Origin: an uncultured bacterium
GTDB taxonomy: Bacteria > Bacillota_I > Bacilli_A > RFN20 > CAG-826
Reading direction: 5' to 3'
Assembly: GCA_949297805.1 (NCBI GenBank)
Contig: CASFTG010000001.1
Location: 682,001 to 746,000, forward strand
DNA length: 64,000 nucleotides
Shown: piece after piece, positions 24,608-32,503 of the stretch
Numbering within the stretch: position 1 is the first letter of the stretch
Layout of the letters: each line of letters starts with the position of its first letter
Notes under the pieces: model-generated
Database searches by the model: none
The model's input: the letters and a program-made list of their open reading frames with translations, nothing else
Told to the model about the DNA's origin: nothing
Made by a program: the position numbers and the translations under genes

Positions 24608-26611
24608 TTATTTCTTCGCGGTCTTCTTGACCGTTTTCTTAACAGTGGATTTCGCCGCTTTTTTCGCCGGGGCTTTCTTAGGGGTCGCTTTCTTAACCGC
24701 CGGTTTCTTGGGTTCCGGCTTGGGCTCTGGCTCCGGCTCTTCCTTCTTCTCTTCAGCTTTAGGCTTATCAACCCGAAGCTTTAAGATAAGGGCGCAGTAG
24801 CTGCCAAGCTTAACCGTCACGTGATATGGTCGATTCTCCGGCCCGCCAGGATAGGTCGAGGTCGGGAGGCCATTATATTGGTTCCAGCCGCCATAGATGT
24901 CCTTATCGGAGTTGAAGATCTCGTCATAGACCCCGGGGGTATAGGCCCCGACGTCATACCATTCGTAGTAATTCGGGGTCATGTTATAGATGAATAGGAG
25001 GACCGAATCCCCATAGGACCGTTCGAAGGCGAAGACCGATTGATCGGCGTTATCGACCATGGTCCAACGGAAATGGGCCGGGTTGTATTCCTCGACCTTC
25101 ATCGCGTCCTCGGCCTGATAGATGAGGTTGAGGTCGCGGCACATCCGCTTGACCGAATCGTGCTTTGGGAAGGAAAGGAGGTTCCAAGGCAGGCTCTTCT
25201 GCTCGTTCCATTCATCGAAGGAGGCGAGCTCGTTGCCCATGAAGTTCAGCTTCTTCCCCGGATGGCCGAATTGGTAGGTGTAGAGGTTCCGGAGCAAGGC
25301 GAACTTGGTGTCGTAATCGCCCCACATCTTGTTGAGTATGGTCCCTTTGCCGTGGACGACTTCGTCATGGGAAAGGGGAAGGAGGAAGTTCTCGGAGTAG
25401 AAATAGGCCATCGAGAAGGTCAGTTTATTATGCTCATACTTCTTATAGATCGGGTCCTTGGAGTAGTACTTAAGGGTATCGTTCATCCAGCCGAGGTCCC
25501 ATTTGTAATCGAAGCCGAGCCCGCCGTATTCGACCGGATGGGTGACTTTGGTGAAGTCGGTCGAGTCCTCGGCGATCATCATGACCCCGGGGTGGCGTTC
25601 ATGGATCTTATAGTTAAGCCGCTTGATGAACTCGGTCGCTCCCGTGTTCTCGCCATTGTTCTTGTTCCCGTCCCAATAGACGATATTGGAGACGGCGTCG
25701 CAGCGGATCCCATCAAAATGGAAATAGGTGAGGAAGTAGTTCATCGCCGACATAAGGAAGCTGCGGACCGGATCCTTCCCAAGGTCGAACTGGGCCGAGC
25801 CCCAAGGAGAGAGGGTATGGGCCGGGTCGCTGTATTCGTATAAGCAGGTCCCGTCGAATTCGCGGAGAGCGTAATAGTCATTGGCAAAGTGGACGGGGGC
25901 GAAGTCGAGGATGACCCCGAAGCCGGCGGCATGGAGCCGGTCGACGAAGGACATCAATTGCTTCGGGTTGCCATAGCGGCTATCGACCGAGAAGAAGCCA
26001 GTCGCCTGATACCCCCAGGAGCCATCGAAGGGATACTGGGTGATCGGCATGATCTCGACGTGGGTATAGCCGAGTTCTTGGAGATAAGGGATCAAATAGT
26101 CCGCCACTTCTTCGTAGGATGGGTAACGGTCGTAGATCTTGCCCTTCCAGGAGCCGAGATGGATCTCGTAGATCGACATCGCCTTGTCGAAGTTCCGGTC
26201 GCGGGTCTGCATCCACTTCTCATCGTGCCAGATGAAGTCCTCGATGTTGAAGATCCGCGAGGCGGTTTGGGGCCGGTATTCGGAATAGAAGGCGAAGGGG
26301 TCGGCCTTATCGACGTATTCGCCCTTGGCGTTCTTGAAATGGTATTTATAAGACTGATAGTCGTGGAGGTTGCCGACGAAGCATTCATAGACGCCGGAAT
26401 CGTCGATCTTCTCCATCTTATCGGCCCGAACATCCCAGCCGTTCCATTCCCCAATGACCGAGACATCGCTCGCTAAGGGGGCGTAGAGGCGGAAGTAGAC
26501 GCCATCGACCATCTTCCCGTCGAACTCCTTTTGCCCGAAGTGGGCGCCGAAGTAGCGGAAAGCATCGATGCTTTGACCCATCAGATAGTCATACAGTAAT
26601 CCGTAAGCCAT
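24608..26611 (-). CDS. glgB: Glycogen branching enzyme with Lys/Ala/Pro-rich C-terminal tail
   Basis: This 667-residue GH13 enzyme makes alpha-1,6 branches in glycogen. An N-terminal CBM48 (VYFRLYAPLASDVSVIGEWN) precedes the catalytic barrel with DFAPVHFAND, GIRCDAVSNIVYW (nucleophile) and MMIAEDST (acid/base). LPLSHDEVVHGKG follows, and the beta domain ends near LGSYCALILKLRV. After that comes a 53-residue tail unlike any branching enzyme I know: an acidic Glu/Pro stretch, then about 35 residues of repeated AKK, VKK and TPKK units ending in KTAKK. It resembles histone H1 or bacterial H1-like tails. The frame is open and uninterrupted to the stop. Confidence 0.95.
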   Translation of the reverse strand: MAYGLLYDYLMGQSIDAFRYFGAHFGQKEFDGKMVDGVYFRLYAPLASDVSVIGEWNGWDVRADKMEKIDDSGVYECFVGNLHDYQSYKYHFKNAKGEYVDKADPFAFYSEYRPQTASRIFNIEDFIWHDEKWMQTRDRNFDKAMSIYEIHLGSWKGKIYDRYPSYEEVADYLIPYLQELGYTHVEIMPITQYPFDGSWGYQATGFFSVDSRYGNPKQLMSFVDRLHAAGFGVILDFAPVHFANDYYALREFDGTCLYEYSDPAHTLSPWGSAQFDLGKDPVRSFLMSAMNYFLTYFHFDGIRCDAVSNIVYWDGNKNNGENTGATEFIKRLNYKIHERHPGVMMIAEDSTDFTKVTHPVEYGGLGFDYKWDLGWMNDTLKYYSKDPIYKKYEHNKLTFSMAYFYSENFLLPLSHDEVVHGKGTILNKMWGDYDTKFALLRNLYTYQFGHPGKKLNFMGNELASFDEWNEQKSLPWNLLSFPKHDSVKRMCRDLNLIYQAEDAMKVEEYNPAHFRWTMVDNADQSVFAFERSYGDSVLLFIYNMTPNYYEWYDVGAYTPGVYDEIFNSDKDIYGGWNQYNGLPTSTYPGGPENRPYHVTVKLGSYCALILKLRVDKPKAEEKKEEPEPEPKPEPKKPAVKKATPKKAPAKKAAKSTVKKTVKKTAKK

Positions 26612-26647
26612 ATATATTAAGGTTTCTCCTTTTTTTCTCTGCGCCGC

Positions 26648-26656
26648 ATTATAGCA
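26648..26656 (-). promoter_or_regulatory. Extended -10 promoter of the glgB operon
   Basis: On the minus strand TGCTATAAT, an extended -10 element, lies about 35 nt before the glgB start. No good -35 is visible. AAAGGAGAAACC lies between it and the ATG. Confidence 0.5.
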
Positions 26657-26755
26657 ACTTAGGGGAAAGAGAAGAAGAGGGAACGAGCGCGGATTATGCG
26701 CGGGCGCGAGGAATATCTAGTGCCAAATGCCAAAGCGTTTAAATGGATATCGCTA

Positions 26756-27013
26756 TTATCGGCTTTTTGCCCGACGGGCTTCCTCTACAAGCGATTGAAC
26801 GCCATCATCGTCGGATACGCCAAGCGCTTCCGCGGCCCCGGCAAAGGCTGCTTGAGCTTTGCGCAGAGCTTCAGCAGAAGCATTGGAAATCACGGTTTCG
26901 CCTTTCTCATTTTCATAGAAAAGAACCTTATCGCCGGATTTCAATTCAAGACGTTGACGAATTTCCATCGGAACAGTGATTTGCCCATTGGAAGACATTT
27001 TTGCGAGATTCAT
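26756..27013 (-). CDS. AbrB/MazE-like DNA-binding protein (orphan antitoxin-like)
   Basis: I start at MNLAKMSSNGQITVPMEIR (85 residues), which has AGAAGGGATTGATTATT before it; the longer frame from 27100 lacks support. The N-terminus is an AbrB/SpoVT swapped-hairpin DNA-binding domain (NGQITVPMEIRQRLELKSGD, then KVLFYENEKGETVI). The C-terminal VQSLVEEARRAKSR resembles the toxin-binding tail of AbrB-type antitoxins. No toxin gene is adjacent: glgB lies downstream and ackA is divergent. It may be a regulator of its neighbours, or the remaining half of a toxin-antitoxin pair. Confidence 0.82.
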   Translation of the reverse strand: MNLAKMSSNGQITVPMEIRQRLELKSGDKVLFYENEKGETVISNASAEALRKAQAAFAGAAEALGVSDDDGVQSLVEEARRAKSR

Positions 27014-27184
27014 AATAATCAATCCCTTCTTTTCTTTAGAATTCAAGTTTTCTTGATTTCTGTTCTCGTTGTAACGTCTCTTTAGCAAAAAAGTACACAA
27101 AAGACGCCAAACTCAAGGATTCTGGTCGTAACTATTCTTAGTTCCTAACCAAATAGCCCCTCGATAATCACGTCCGGACGAGCC

Positions 27185-27213
27185 TTAATCCCTTCGCCGA
27201 CTTGTGCTATCAT
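27185..27213 (+). promoter_or_regulatory. Promoter of ackA
   Basis: TTAATC (27185-27190) and TATCAT (27208-27213) are 17 bp apart; a TG dinucleotide precedes the -10 in the extended position. The ATG is 32 nt further on, after AAGGAGAAC. Confidence 0.45.
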
Positions 27214-27245
27214 AGGCGCGCTTGAAATAAGGAGAACATGCGCAT

Positions 27246-28448
27246 ATGGCAAAAGTAATGGCGGTCAACGCCGGCAGCAGCACGCTGAAATACAAGCTTT
27301 TCGAGATGCCCGAGGGGAAGGTCCTCTGCTCGGGGATGGCCGATCGGATCGGCCATGACGATGGCATCTTCAAGATCAAATACGATGGGAAGGAAGAGAA
27401 GATCACCCTCCCGCTTCCGGACCACTCCAAAGCCGTCGAGCTCTTGCTGGAGGCCCTCACCAAATACGGGGTCGTCAAATCCTTAGAGGAGATCAAATGC
27501 GTCGGCCACCGGGTCGTCCAAGGGGGCAAATACTTCTCCCATTCGGTCGATTTCGATGAGGAGGCGGCGAAGAAGATCGACTCCTTGACCCCGCTTGACC
27601 CGCTCCACGCCCCAGCCCACTTAACCGGCTGGCGGGCTTTTGAGAAGGCTTTGCCTGGCGTTCCGGAAATCGCGGTCTTCGACACCGCCTTCCACCAAAC
27701 CATGGAGCCGGAGGATTACCTCTTCCCGATCCCCTACGAACTAACCGAGAAATACGATTGCCGCCGTTACGGGGCCCACGGGACCAGCCACCAATACCTC
27801 TCGATCAAAGGGCAAGAGGATTTCTTGCAAGGCTACGAACATACCCGCATCATCTCCTGCCACCTCGGCTCGGGGTCGAGCCTTGCCGCCATCAAAGACG
27901 GGAAATGCGTCGCCACCTCGATGGGGCTCACCCCGCTTGGCGGAGTCATGATGGGGACTAGGACCGGCGACCTCGACCCCTCGGTCATGGAATACCTTTG
28001 CACCTGCACTGGTCAATCAGTCGAGGAGATGTATAACATCTTCAACAAGAAGTCCGGTTTCTTAGGCGTCTCGGGGCTTTCCAACGATACCCGCGACGTC
28101 GAAGACGCGGCCTTAAAAGGCGATGAACGCTGTCTAAACGCCGTCAAGCTCTTCGCTAGACGGGTCGCCGACTACATCGGCCAATACTTCGTCCGGCTCG
28201 GCGGGGCCGACCTCATCATCTTCTCGGCTGGCATCGGGGAGAACTCTGGCTACTTCCGCCGCCTAATTCTTAAAGACGTGGAAGAAGCCCTAGGACTCAA
28301 AATCGATTACGAAAAGAACGAACCGCTTCGGGGGAAGGAAGAACTCATCTCCTTGCCGGATTCCAAGATCAAGGTCGCCGTCATCCCGACCGATGAGGAA
28401 TACATGATCGCCCTTGATTGCTATAAGAGGATCAAAGATGCCGCTTAA
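27246..28448 (+). CDS. ackA: Acetate kinase
   Basis: This 400-residue ASKHA-fold kinase makes ATP from acetyl phosphate in overflow metabolism. Signatures include VMAVNAGSSTLKYKLFEM at the start, CVGHRVVQGG, AVFDTAFHQTM, RYGAHGTSHQYLS, ISCHLGSGSSLAAIKDG and FSAGIGENSGYFR. Length matches the family. AAGGAGAACATGCGCAT precedes the ATG. The downstream DHH phosphoesterase gene starts inside its 3' end (11-nt overlap). No pta gene is in the window. Confidence 0.97.
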   Translation: MAKVMAVNAGSSTLKYKLFEMPEGKVLCSGMADRIGHDDGIFKIKYDGKEEKITLPLPDHSKAVELLLEALTKYGVVKSLEEIKCVGHRVVQGGKYFSHSVDFDEEAAKKIDSLTPLDPLHAPAHLTGWRAFEKALPGVPEIAVFDTAFHQTMEPEDYLFPIPYELTEKYDCRRYGAHGTSHQYLSIKGQEDFLQGYEHTRIISCHLGSGSSLAAIKDGKCVATSMGLTPLGGVMMGTRTGDLDPSVMEYLCTCTGQSVEEMYNIFNKKSGFLGVSGLSNDTRDVEDAALKGDERCLNAVKLFARRVADYIGQYFVRLGGADLIIFSAGIGENSGYFRRLILKDVEEALGLKIDYEKNEPLRGKEELISLPDSKIKVAVIPTDEEYMIALDCYKRIKDAA

Positions 28449-29451
28449 TAAGAAACTCGACCCGGAGATCGTAAGCTTCGCCGCCGCTCACCAAAAGCAA
28501 TACAACGCCATCTACTCCGCCATCAAGCGGTACCAGAAGATCGTCGTCTTCCGCCACATAAAACCCGATTTCGACGCCATGGGGACCCAAATGGGGGTTT
28601 ATACCTTCATCAAGGACAACTTCCCGGAGAAGGAAGTCCATTTCGTCGGCGATAACCACGTGACCTTCACGCCACGCTTATTCCCCCAAACCGAATCCTT
28701 GCCCAATGAATGGTTCGCTAAGCGCGATTTCCTCGCCATCATCGTTGACGTCGGGGATAAGGAAAGGATCGCCGATCCCCGCTTCGCCAAAGCCAAATAC
28801 AAGGTCAAAATCGACCATCATCCCTCCAAAACCGACATCGCCCCCAAAGCCACCGTCTGCGATTTAGATAAAGCGGCCGCCGCCGAAATCGCCGCCAATA
28901 TCCTTTTGTCTTGGAAAGGGATGAAACTATCCCCGGAAGCCGCCCGTTACCTTTATATCGGCTTAGTTGGGGATTCGGGGCGGTTTATGTTCTCCTCAAC
29001 CACCGGCCATACCTTCGCCATCGCCAAAGCCCTAGTCGAAACCGGCTTCGACCTCCGTTCGACCTATTTAGCGATGTATGAGAAGAAACTTGATTCGCTT
29101 TATTCCCAAGCCTACGTCTTATCGAATTTCCACGTCTCGCCCCACGGGGTCGCCTATTATTTGCTCCCCTGCGACGTCCAGGAGAAGCTCAAGATCACGA
29201 CCGAACAAGGGAAAGAAAACGTCAACATGTTCTCCAATATCGAGGGGATCAACGCTTGGTGTTCGATCACCGAGGACCCCGATCCGAAGGAACCCTGCTG
29301 GCGGATTTCGATCCGGTCGAAGAAAGAAGACATCTCCCCCATCGCCTTCAAATGGGGCGGGGGCGGCCATGCCCAAGCCTCGGGGGCCAAGATCAAGGAC
29401 CTAACCGAACTCGACGCCTTCATCGGCGACCTCGATGCTCTATTTGCCTAG
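28438..29451 (+). CDS. DHH/DHHA1 phosphoesterase (NrnA-like)
   Basis: This 337-residue protein starts at MPLNKKLDPEIVSF, overlapping ackA by 11 nt. The DHH domain has RHIKPDFDAMGTQMG, VDVGDKERIADPRF and VKIDHHPSKTD; the DHHA1 part ends in the glycine-rich GGGGHAQASGA motif. This matches NrnA/pApA phosphatase-type enzymes that degrade nano-RNA or pAp, and related c-di-AMP/pApA hydrolases. Which substrate is preferred cannot be told. A terminator hairpin overlaps its stop codon. Confidence 0.92.
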   Translation: MPLNKKLDPEIVSFAAAHQKQYNAIYSAIKRYQKIVVFRHIKPDFDAMGTQMGVYTFIKDNFPEKEVHFVGDNHVTFTPRLFPQTESLPNEWFAKRDFLAIIVDVGDKERIADPRFAKAKYKVKIDHHPSKTDIAPKATVCDLDKAAAAEIAANILLSWKGMKLSPEAARYLYIGLVGDSGRFMFSSTTGHTFAIAKALVETGFDLRSTYLAMYEKKLDSLYSQAYVLSNFHVSPHGVAYYLLPCDVQEKLKITTEQGKENVNMFSNIEGINAWCSITEDPDPKEPCWRISIRSKKEDISPIAFKWGGGGHAQASGAKIKDLTELDAFIGDLDALFA

Positions 29452-29474
29452 GGGATACCCCCTAGGTTTTCTTT
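29447..29474 (+). terminator. Terminator between the DHH gene and dnaE
   Basis: CCTAGGGG pairs with CCCCTAGG around a short loop, followed by TTTTCTTT. The stop codon of the DHH gene is in the stem. The dnaE -10 box begins 5 nt after the T run. Confidence 0.75.
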
Positions 29475-29479
29475 AAGTG

Positions 29480-29485
29480 TATAAT
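29480..29485 (+). promoter_or_regulatory. dnaE -10 box (leaderless start)
   Basis: A consensus TATAAT is followed after 6 nt by an in-frame GTG at 29492. No -35 consensus is visible in the preceding terminator. Transcription would begin at about the GTG. Confidence 0.5.
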
Positions 29486-29491
29486 GGTGAG

Positions 29492-32491
29492 GTGAACGTT
29501 TTACCCCTCCACGTCTATTCCTCCCATTCCCTCCTCCAAAGCGCCCTTTCGATTCGCGATCTGGCCGCTTTCGCGAGGAAAAACGGCTTCCCCTATCTCG
29601 CTTTATCCGATTTCGAGGATCTTTCGGCCTATCCGGAATTAGCCAATATCGCTCCTCTCGTCCCCGCCCATCCTTTGTTTGGGATGGACCTATTAGTCGA
29701 AGGGCGGCTTTTATCGCTATATTGCCAAAACGAGGAAGGATATCGGAACCTGCTTTTCCTGGAGCATGAACTAAGCCTCCGCGAATTGACCATCGTTGAC
29801 CTGCTCTCCCATAGCAAGGAACTGCTCGCGGTCTATACCCCGAAACGGAAAGACGACCTCGAGGGGGAAACCAATATCCGCGAATTAGCAAAATTATCAA
29901 TGGGATTCGCGAGGTTTTATCTCGGGATCCCCTACGATTCGAAATCGACGGAATTGCGGGACGCCATCCGCGAATTCGTCGCCAAGCGCCCCTACCTCAC
30001 CATCGCCTTCCCGCTTATCCGCTACAAGAAAGAGGACGACGCCATCGTCTTATTGATCCTTCAGGCGATCAAAGACAACCAGACCTTGACCCAAAAGAAA
30101 CTAAATGGCGATGAGCATTACCTTAGCGAAGAGGAAGCCAACCGTTATTACTCCATCGAGGAGATCCAGGCGACCTATAGCCTAGCCGCCAATCTAGCCG
30201 ATTTCACCTTCGATCAAGTCCGAGGCAGCTTGCCGGTGTTCCCGGTCCCCGAGGGATTCACCCCCGAGTCCTATCTTGAGCAGCAGGCCCGGTTTGGCCT
30301 CGCCGGCAAAATCCCCAATTACGGGAAAGAATACCAAGAAAGGCTAGAAAAAGAATTAGCCGTCATCAACAAGATGGGGTACGCCTCCTATTTCCTGATC
30401 GTCGCCGATTATGTGAATTATGCCAAGCGGCAAGGGATCTTAGTCGGACCGGGAAGAGGCTCTTCGGCCGGTTCCTTGGTATCTTTTGCCTTAGGCATCG
30501 TCAAGGCCGATCCGATCAAATACGGATTGATGTTCGAACGCTTCCTCAACCCCGAACGGGTCTCGATGCCGGATATCGACGTCGACTTCGCCGATTACCG
30601 CCGGGATGAGGTCATCGCCTATTTGCAAGAAAAATATGGCGAGGAGCAAGTCGCCCGGATCCTTAGTCTCCAACCCATCCGGGCCAAAAGGGCCTTAAAG
30701 GACATCGGGATGGTCTATGGCTATCCCGAACGGCATATCAACCTTTTGTCCGATTCGATCCGTGACCGGCGCCTGACCTTACGGGAAAACTATAAGACCA
30801 ATCAGGCTTTCCGTTCTTTAGTCGACCAAGATCCTTATTACCTCGAGATCGTCTCCTTAGCCAGCAAGATCGAGGGGGTGCCGCGGAATAGCAGCCTCCA
30901 TGCCGCCGGGGTCATCATCAACAATGAGCCCTTGCCACTCGCTTTGCCTTGCAAGAAAGAGGCGGAAGGGGAGGTGGCTCAATTCGAGATGGTCCACCTC
31001 GAGAAGCAAGGGTTCTTAAAGATGGATTTATTGGGGCTTACCAACCTCACCATCATCGAAAGCAACCTCGCCCTCTTACGGCAGACTAGAGGATTGGAAC
31101 TTGAATACGAGGACATCCCCTTTGAAGATAAGCCGGCGATTGAGCTGATCGCCAAAGGCCAAACCGCCGGTTTATTCCAGCTTGAATCCGCCGGGATGAA
31201 GCGGGCCATCGCCCAGGTCGCCCCCGATTGCTTTGAGGACCTCGTCGCCATCTTAGCCCTCTTCCGCCCGGGCCCGATGCGAAATATCCCCGTCTATGCC
31301 AAGCGGAAAAAAGGGGAGGAAAAGCCCACCTACCTCTGCCCCGAATTAGAGCCGATCCTCGCCCCAACCTATGGGATCATCGTCTATCAGGAGCAGATCA
31401 TGCTCATCGCCATCAAATTGGCTGGCTTCTCGCTATCGGGGGCCGATTCCTTCCGGCGGGCCATCTCGAAAAAAGACGCCTTGAAGATGGGTTCGCTTAA
31501 GCAAAGCTTCCTCGATGGGTGCTTGAAACTCGGCCACCCGAAGGAATTGGCTGAACGTTTATTCCGCTTAATCGAGGAATTCGCCGATTACGGCTTTGCC
31601 AAAAGCCATTCCCTTTGCTACGCCATCCTCGCTTCCCAGATGGCTTACCTCAAAGCCCATTACCCAGTCGAGTTCTACGCCAATATGCTGCGCTATATCC
31701 GGCTAAACGATCCCGGCTTCGGGGAATACCGGCAGGAGATGCTGAGTTTCGGCATCGGCTTCGCCCTCCCCTCGATTGAAGAGCCAAGCCTATTTTACCT
31801 GCCAGCGGACGGCAAGAAGATAAGGCTCCCATTAAGTAGCATCGCCGGGCTAAGCAAAGAGGTCATATCCGGGATTATCGAGCAACGGGGGAAAGCCCCC
31901 TTCGCCTCCTTCTTCGATTTTACGAAGCGGCTCGCCCCTTATGGGATAGACCAGGTCGGATTAGTCCGCCTTATCGATGCCGGGGCTCTTGATTGCCTTG
32001 GATTATCCAGGGTCGATATGCGCTTATCCGCCAGCGAGGCCCTCGATTACGCCGCCCTTTTCAAGGGAGGCTCATTATTGGAATCGTTGGATTTGCCTGA
32101 GCCAGCGTTAAAGCATGGGAAGACCGATAAGATGGCGGATTTGCTGGCCGAGCGCAATGCCATTGGCTTGATGGTCAGCGGCTCTCCCCTGTTAGGGAAA
32201 GAAGACGTCATCAAAAGCCGGGGATTAGTGCCGCTTGTCGAGATCGGCAATGAGTTCAAAACGGCCGCCATCGTCCGCGACTGCAAGGCCATCACCACTA
32301 AAAAAGGCAAGAAGATGGCCTTCCTCCGGGTCTATGACCAAGAGGCCGAAGTGAGCCTCCGCTTATTCGAGGACACCTATTCCAAAGCCTTCCCCTTATT
32401 GGCCAAAGGGACCTTGATCGAGATCGATGGCCATAAGGACCGATTCAATGGCGAGGAGAACCTCATCGCCGACCTCATCAAGCCGTTATAG
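29492..32491 (+). CDS. dnaE: DNA polymerase III alpha subunit, DnaE type
   Basis: This 999-residue polymerase starts at the GTG 6 nt after TATAAT; an upstream GTG at 29477 would lie across the -10 box. The N-terminal PHP domain opens with LHVYSSHSLLQSA, where active PHP domains have LHVHT.YS, so its metal site looks lost. The polymerase core has GPGRGSSAGSLVSFALG and catalytic Asp361/Asp363 in PDIDVDF. The C-terminus has an OB domain (AAIVRDCKAITTKKGKKMAF). It is shorter than most DnaE proteins. It has no proofreading domain; a PolC would be expected elsewhere. Confidence 0.95.
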   Translation: MNVLPLHVYSSHSLLQSALSIRDLAAFARKNGFPYLALSDFEDLSAYPELANIAPLVPAHPLFGMDLLVEGRLLSLYCQNEEGYRNLLFLEHELSLRELTIVDLLSHSKELLAVYTPKRKDDLEGETNIRELAKLSMGFARFYLGIPYDSKSTELRDAIREFVAKRPYLTIAFPLIRYKKEDDAIVLLILQAIKDNQTLTQKKLNGDEHYLSEEEANRYYSIEEIQATYSLAANLADFTFDQVRGSLPVFPVPEGFTPESYLEQQARFGLAGKIPNYGKEYQERLEKELAVINKMGYASYFLIVADYVNYAKRQGILVGPGRGSSAGSLVSFALGIVKADPIKYGLMFERFLNPERVSMPDIDVDFADYRRDEVIAYLQEKYGEEQVARILSLQPIRAKRALKDIGMVYGYPERHINLLSDSIRDRRLTLRENYKTNQAFRSLVDQDPYYLEIVSLASKIEGVPRNSSLHAAGVIINNEPLPLALPCKKEAEGEVAQFEMVHLEKQGFLKMDLLGLTNLTIIESNLALLRQTRGLELEYEDIPFEDKPAIELIAKGQTAGLFQLESAGMKRAIAQVAPDCFEDLVAILALFRPGPMRNIPVYAKRKKGEEKPTYLCPELEPILAPTYGIIVYQEQIMLIAIKLAGFSLSGADSFRRAISKKDALKMGSLKQSFLDGCLKLGHPKELAERLFRLIEEFADYGFAKSHSLCYAILASQMAYLKAHYPVEFYANMLRYIRLNDPGFGEYRQEMLSFGIGFALPSIEEPSLFYLPADGKKIRLPLSSIAGLSKEVISGIIEQRGKAPFASFFDFTKRLAPYGIDQVGLVRLIDAGALDCLGLSRVDMRLSASEALDYAALFKGGSLLESLDLPEPALKHGKTDKMADLLAERNAIGLMVSGSPLLGKEDVIKSRGLVPLVEIGNEFKTAAIVRDCKAITTKKGKKMAFLRVYDQEAEVSLRLFEDTYSKAFPLLAKGTLIEIDGHKDRFNGEENLIADLIKPL

Positions 32492-32503
32492 GAGTTGATA
32501 TCC

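Noticed and set aside
25040..25843. 267-codon ORF on the + strand inside glgB
   Set aside because: It is antisense to a clear GH13 enzyme, has no ribosome-binding site, and its composition follows the codon bias of glgB read backwards. Many similar shadow ORFs (for example 1093-1872, 25889-26476, 49980-50552) were left out for the same reason.
26756..27100. AbrB-like toxin-antitoxin pair
   Set aside because: No toxin-like ORF is found next to it on either strand; only the antitoxin-like half is present.
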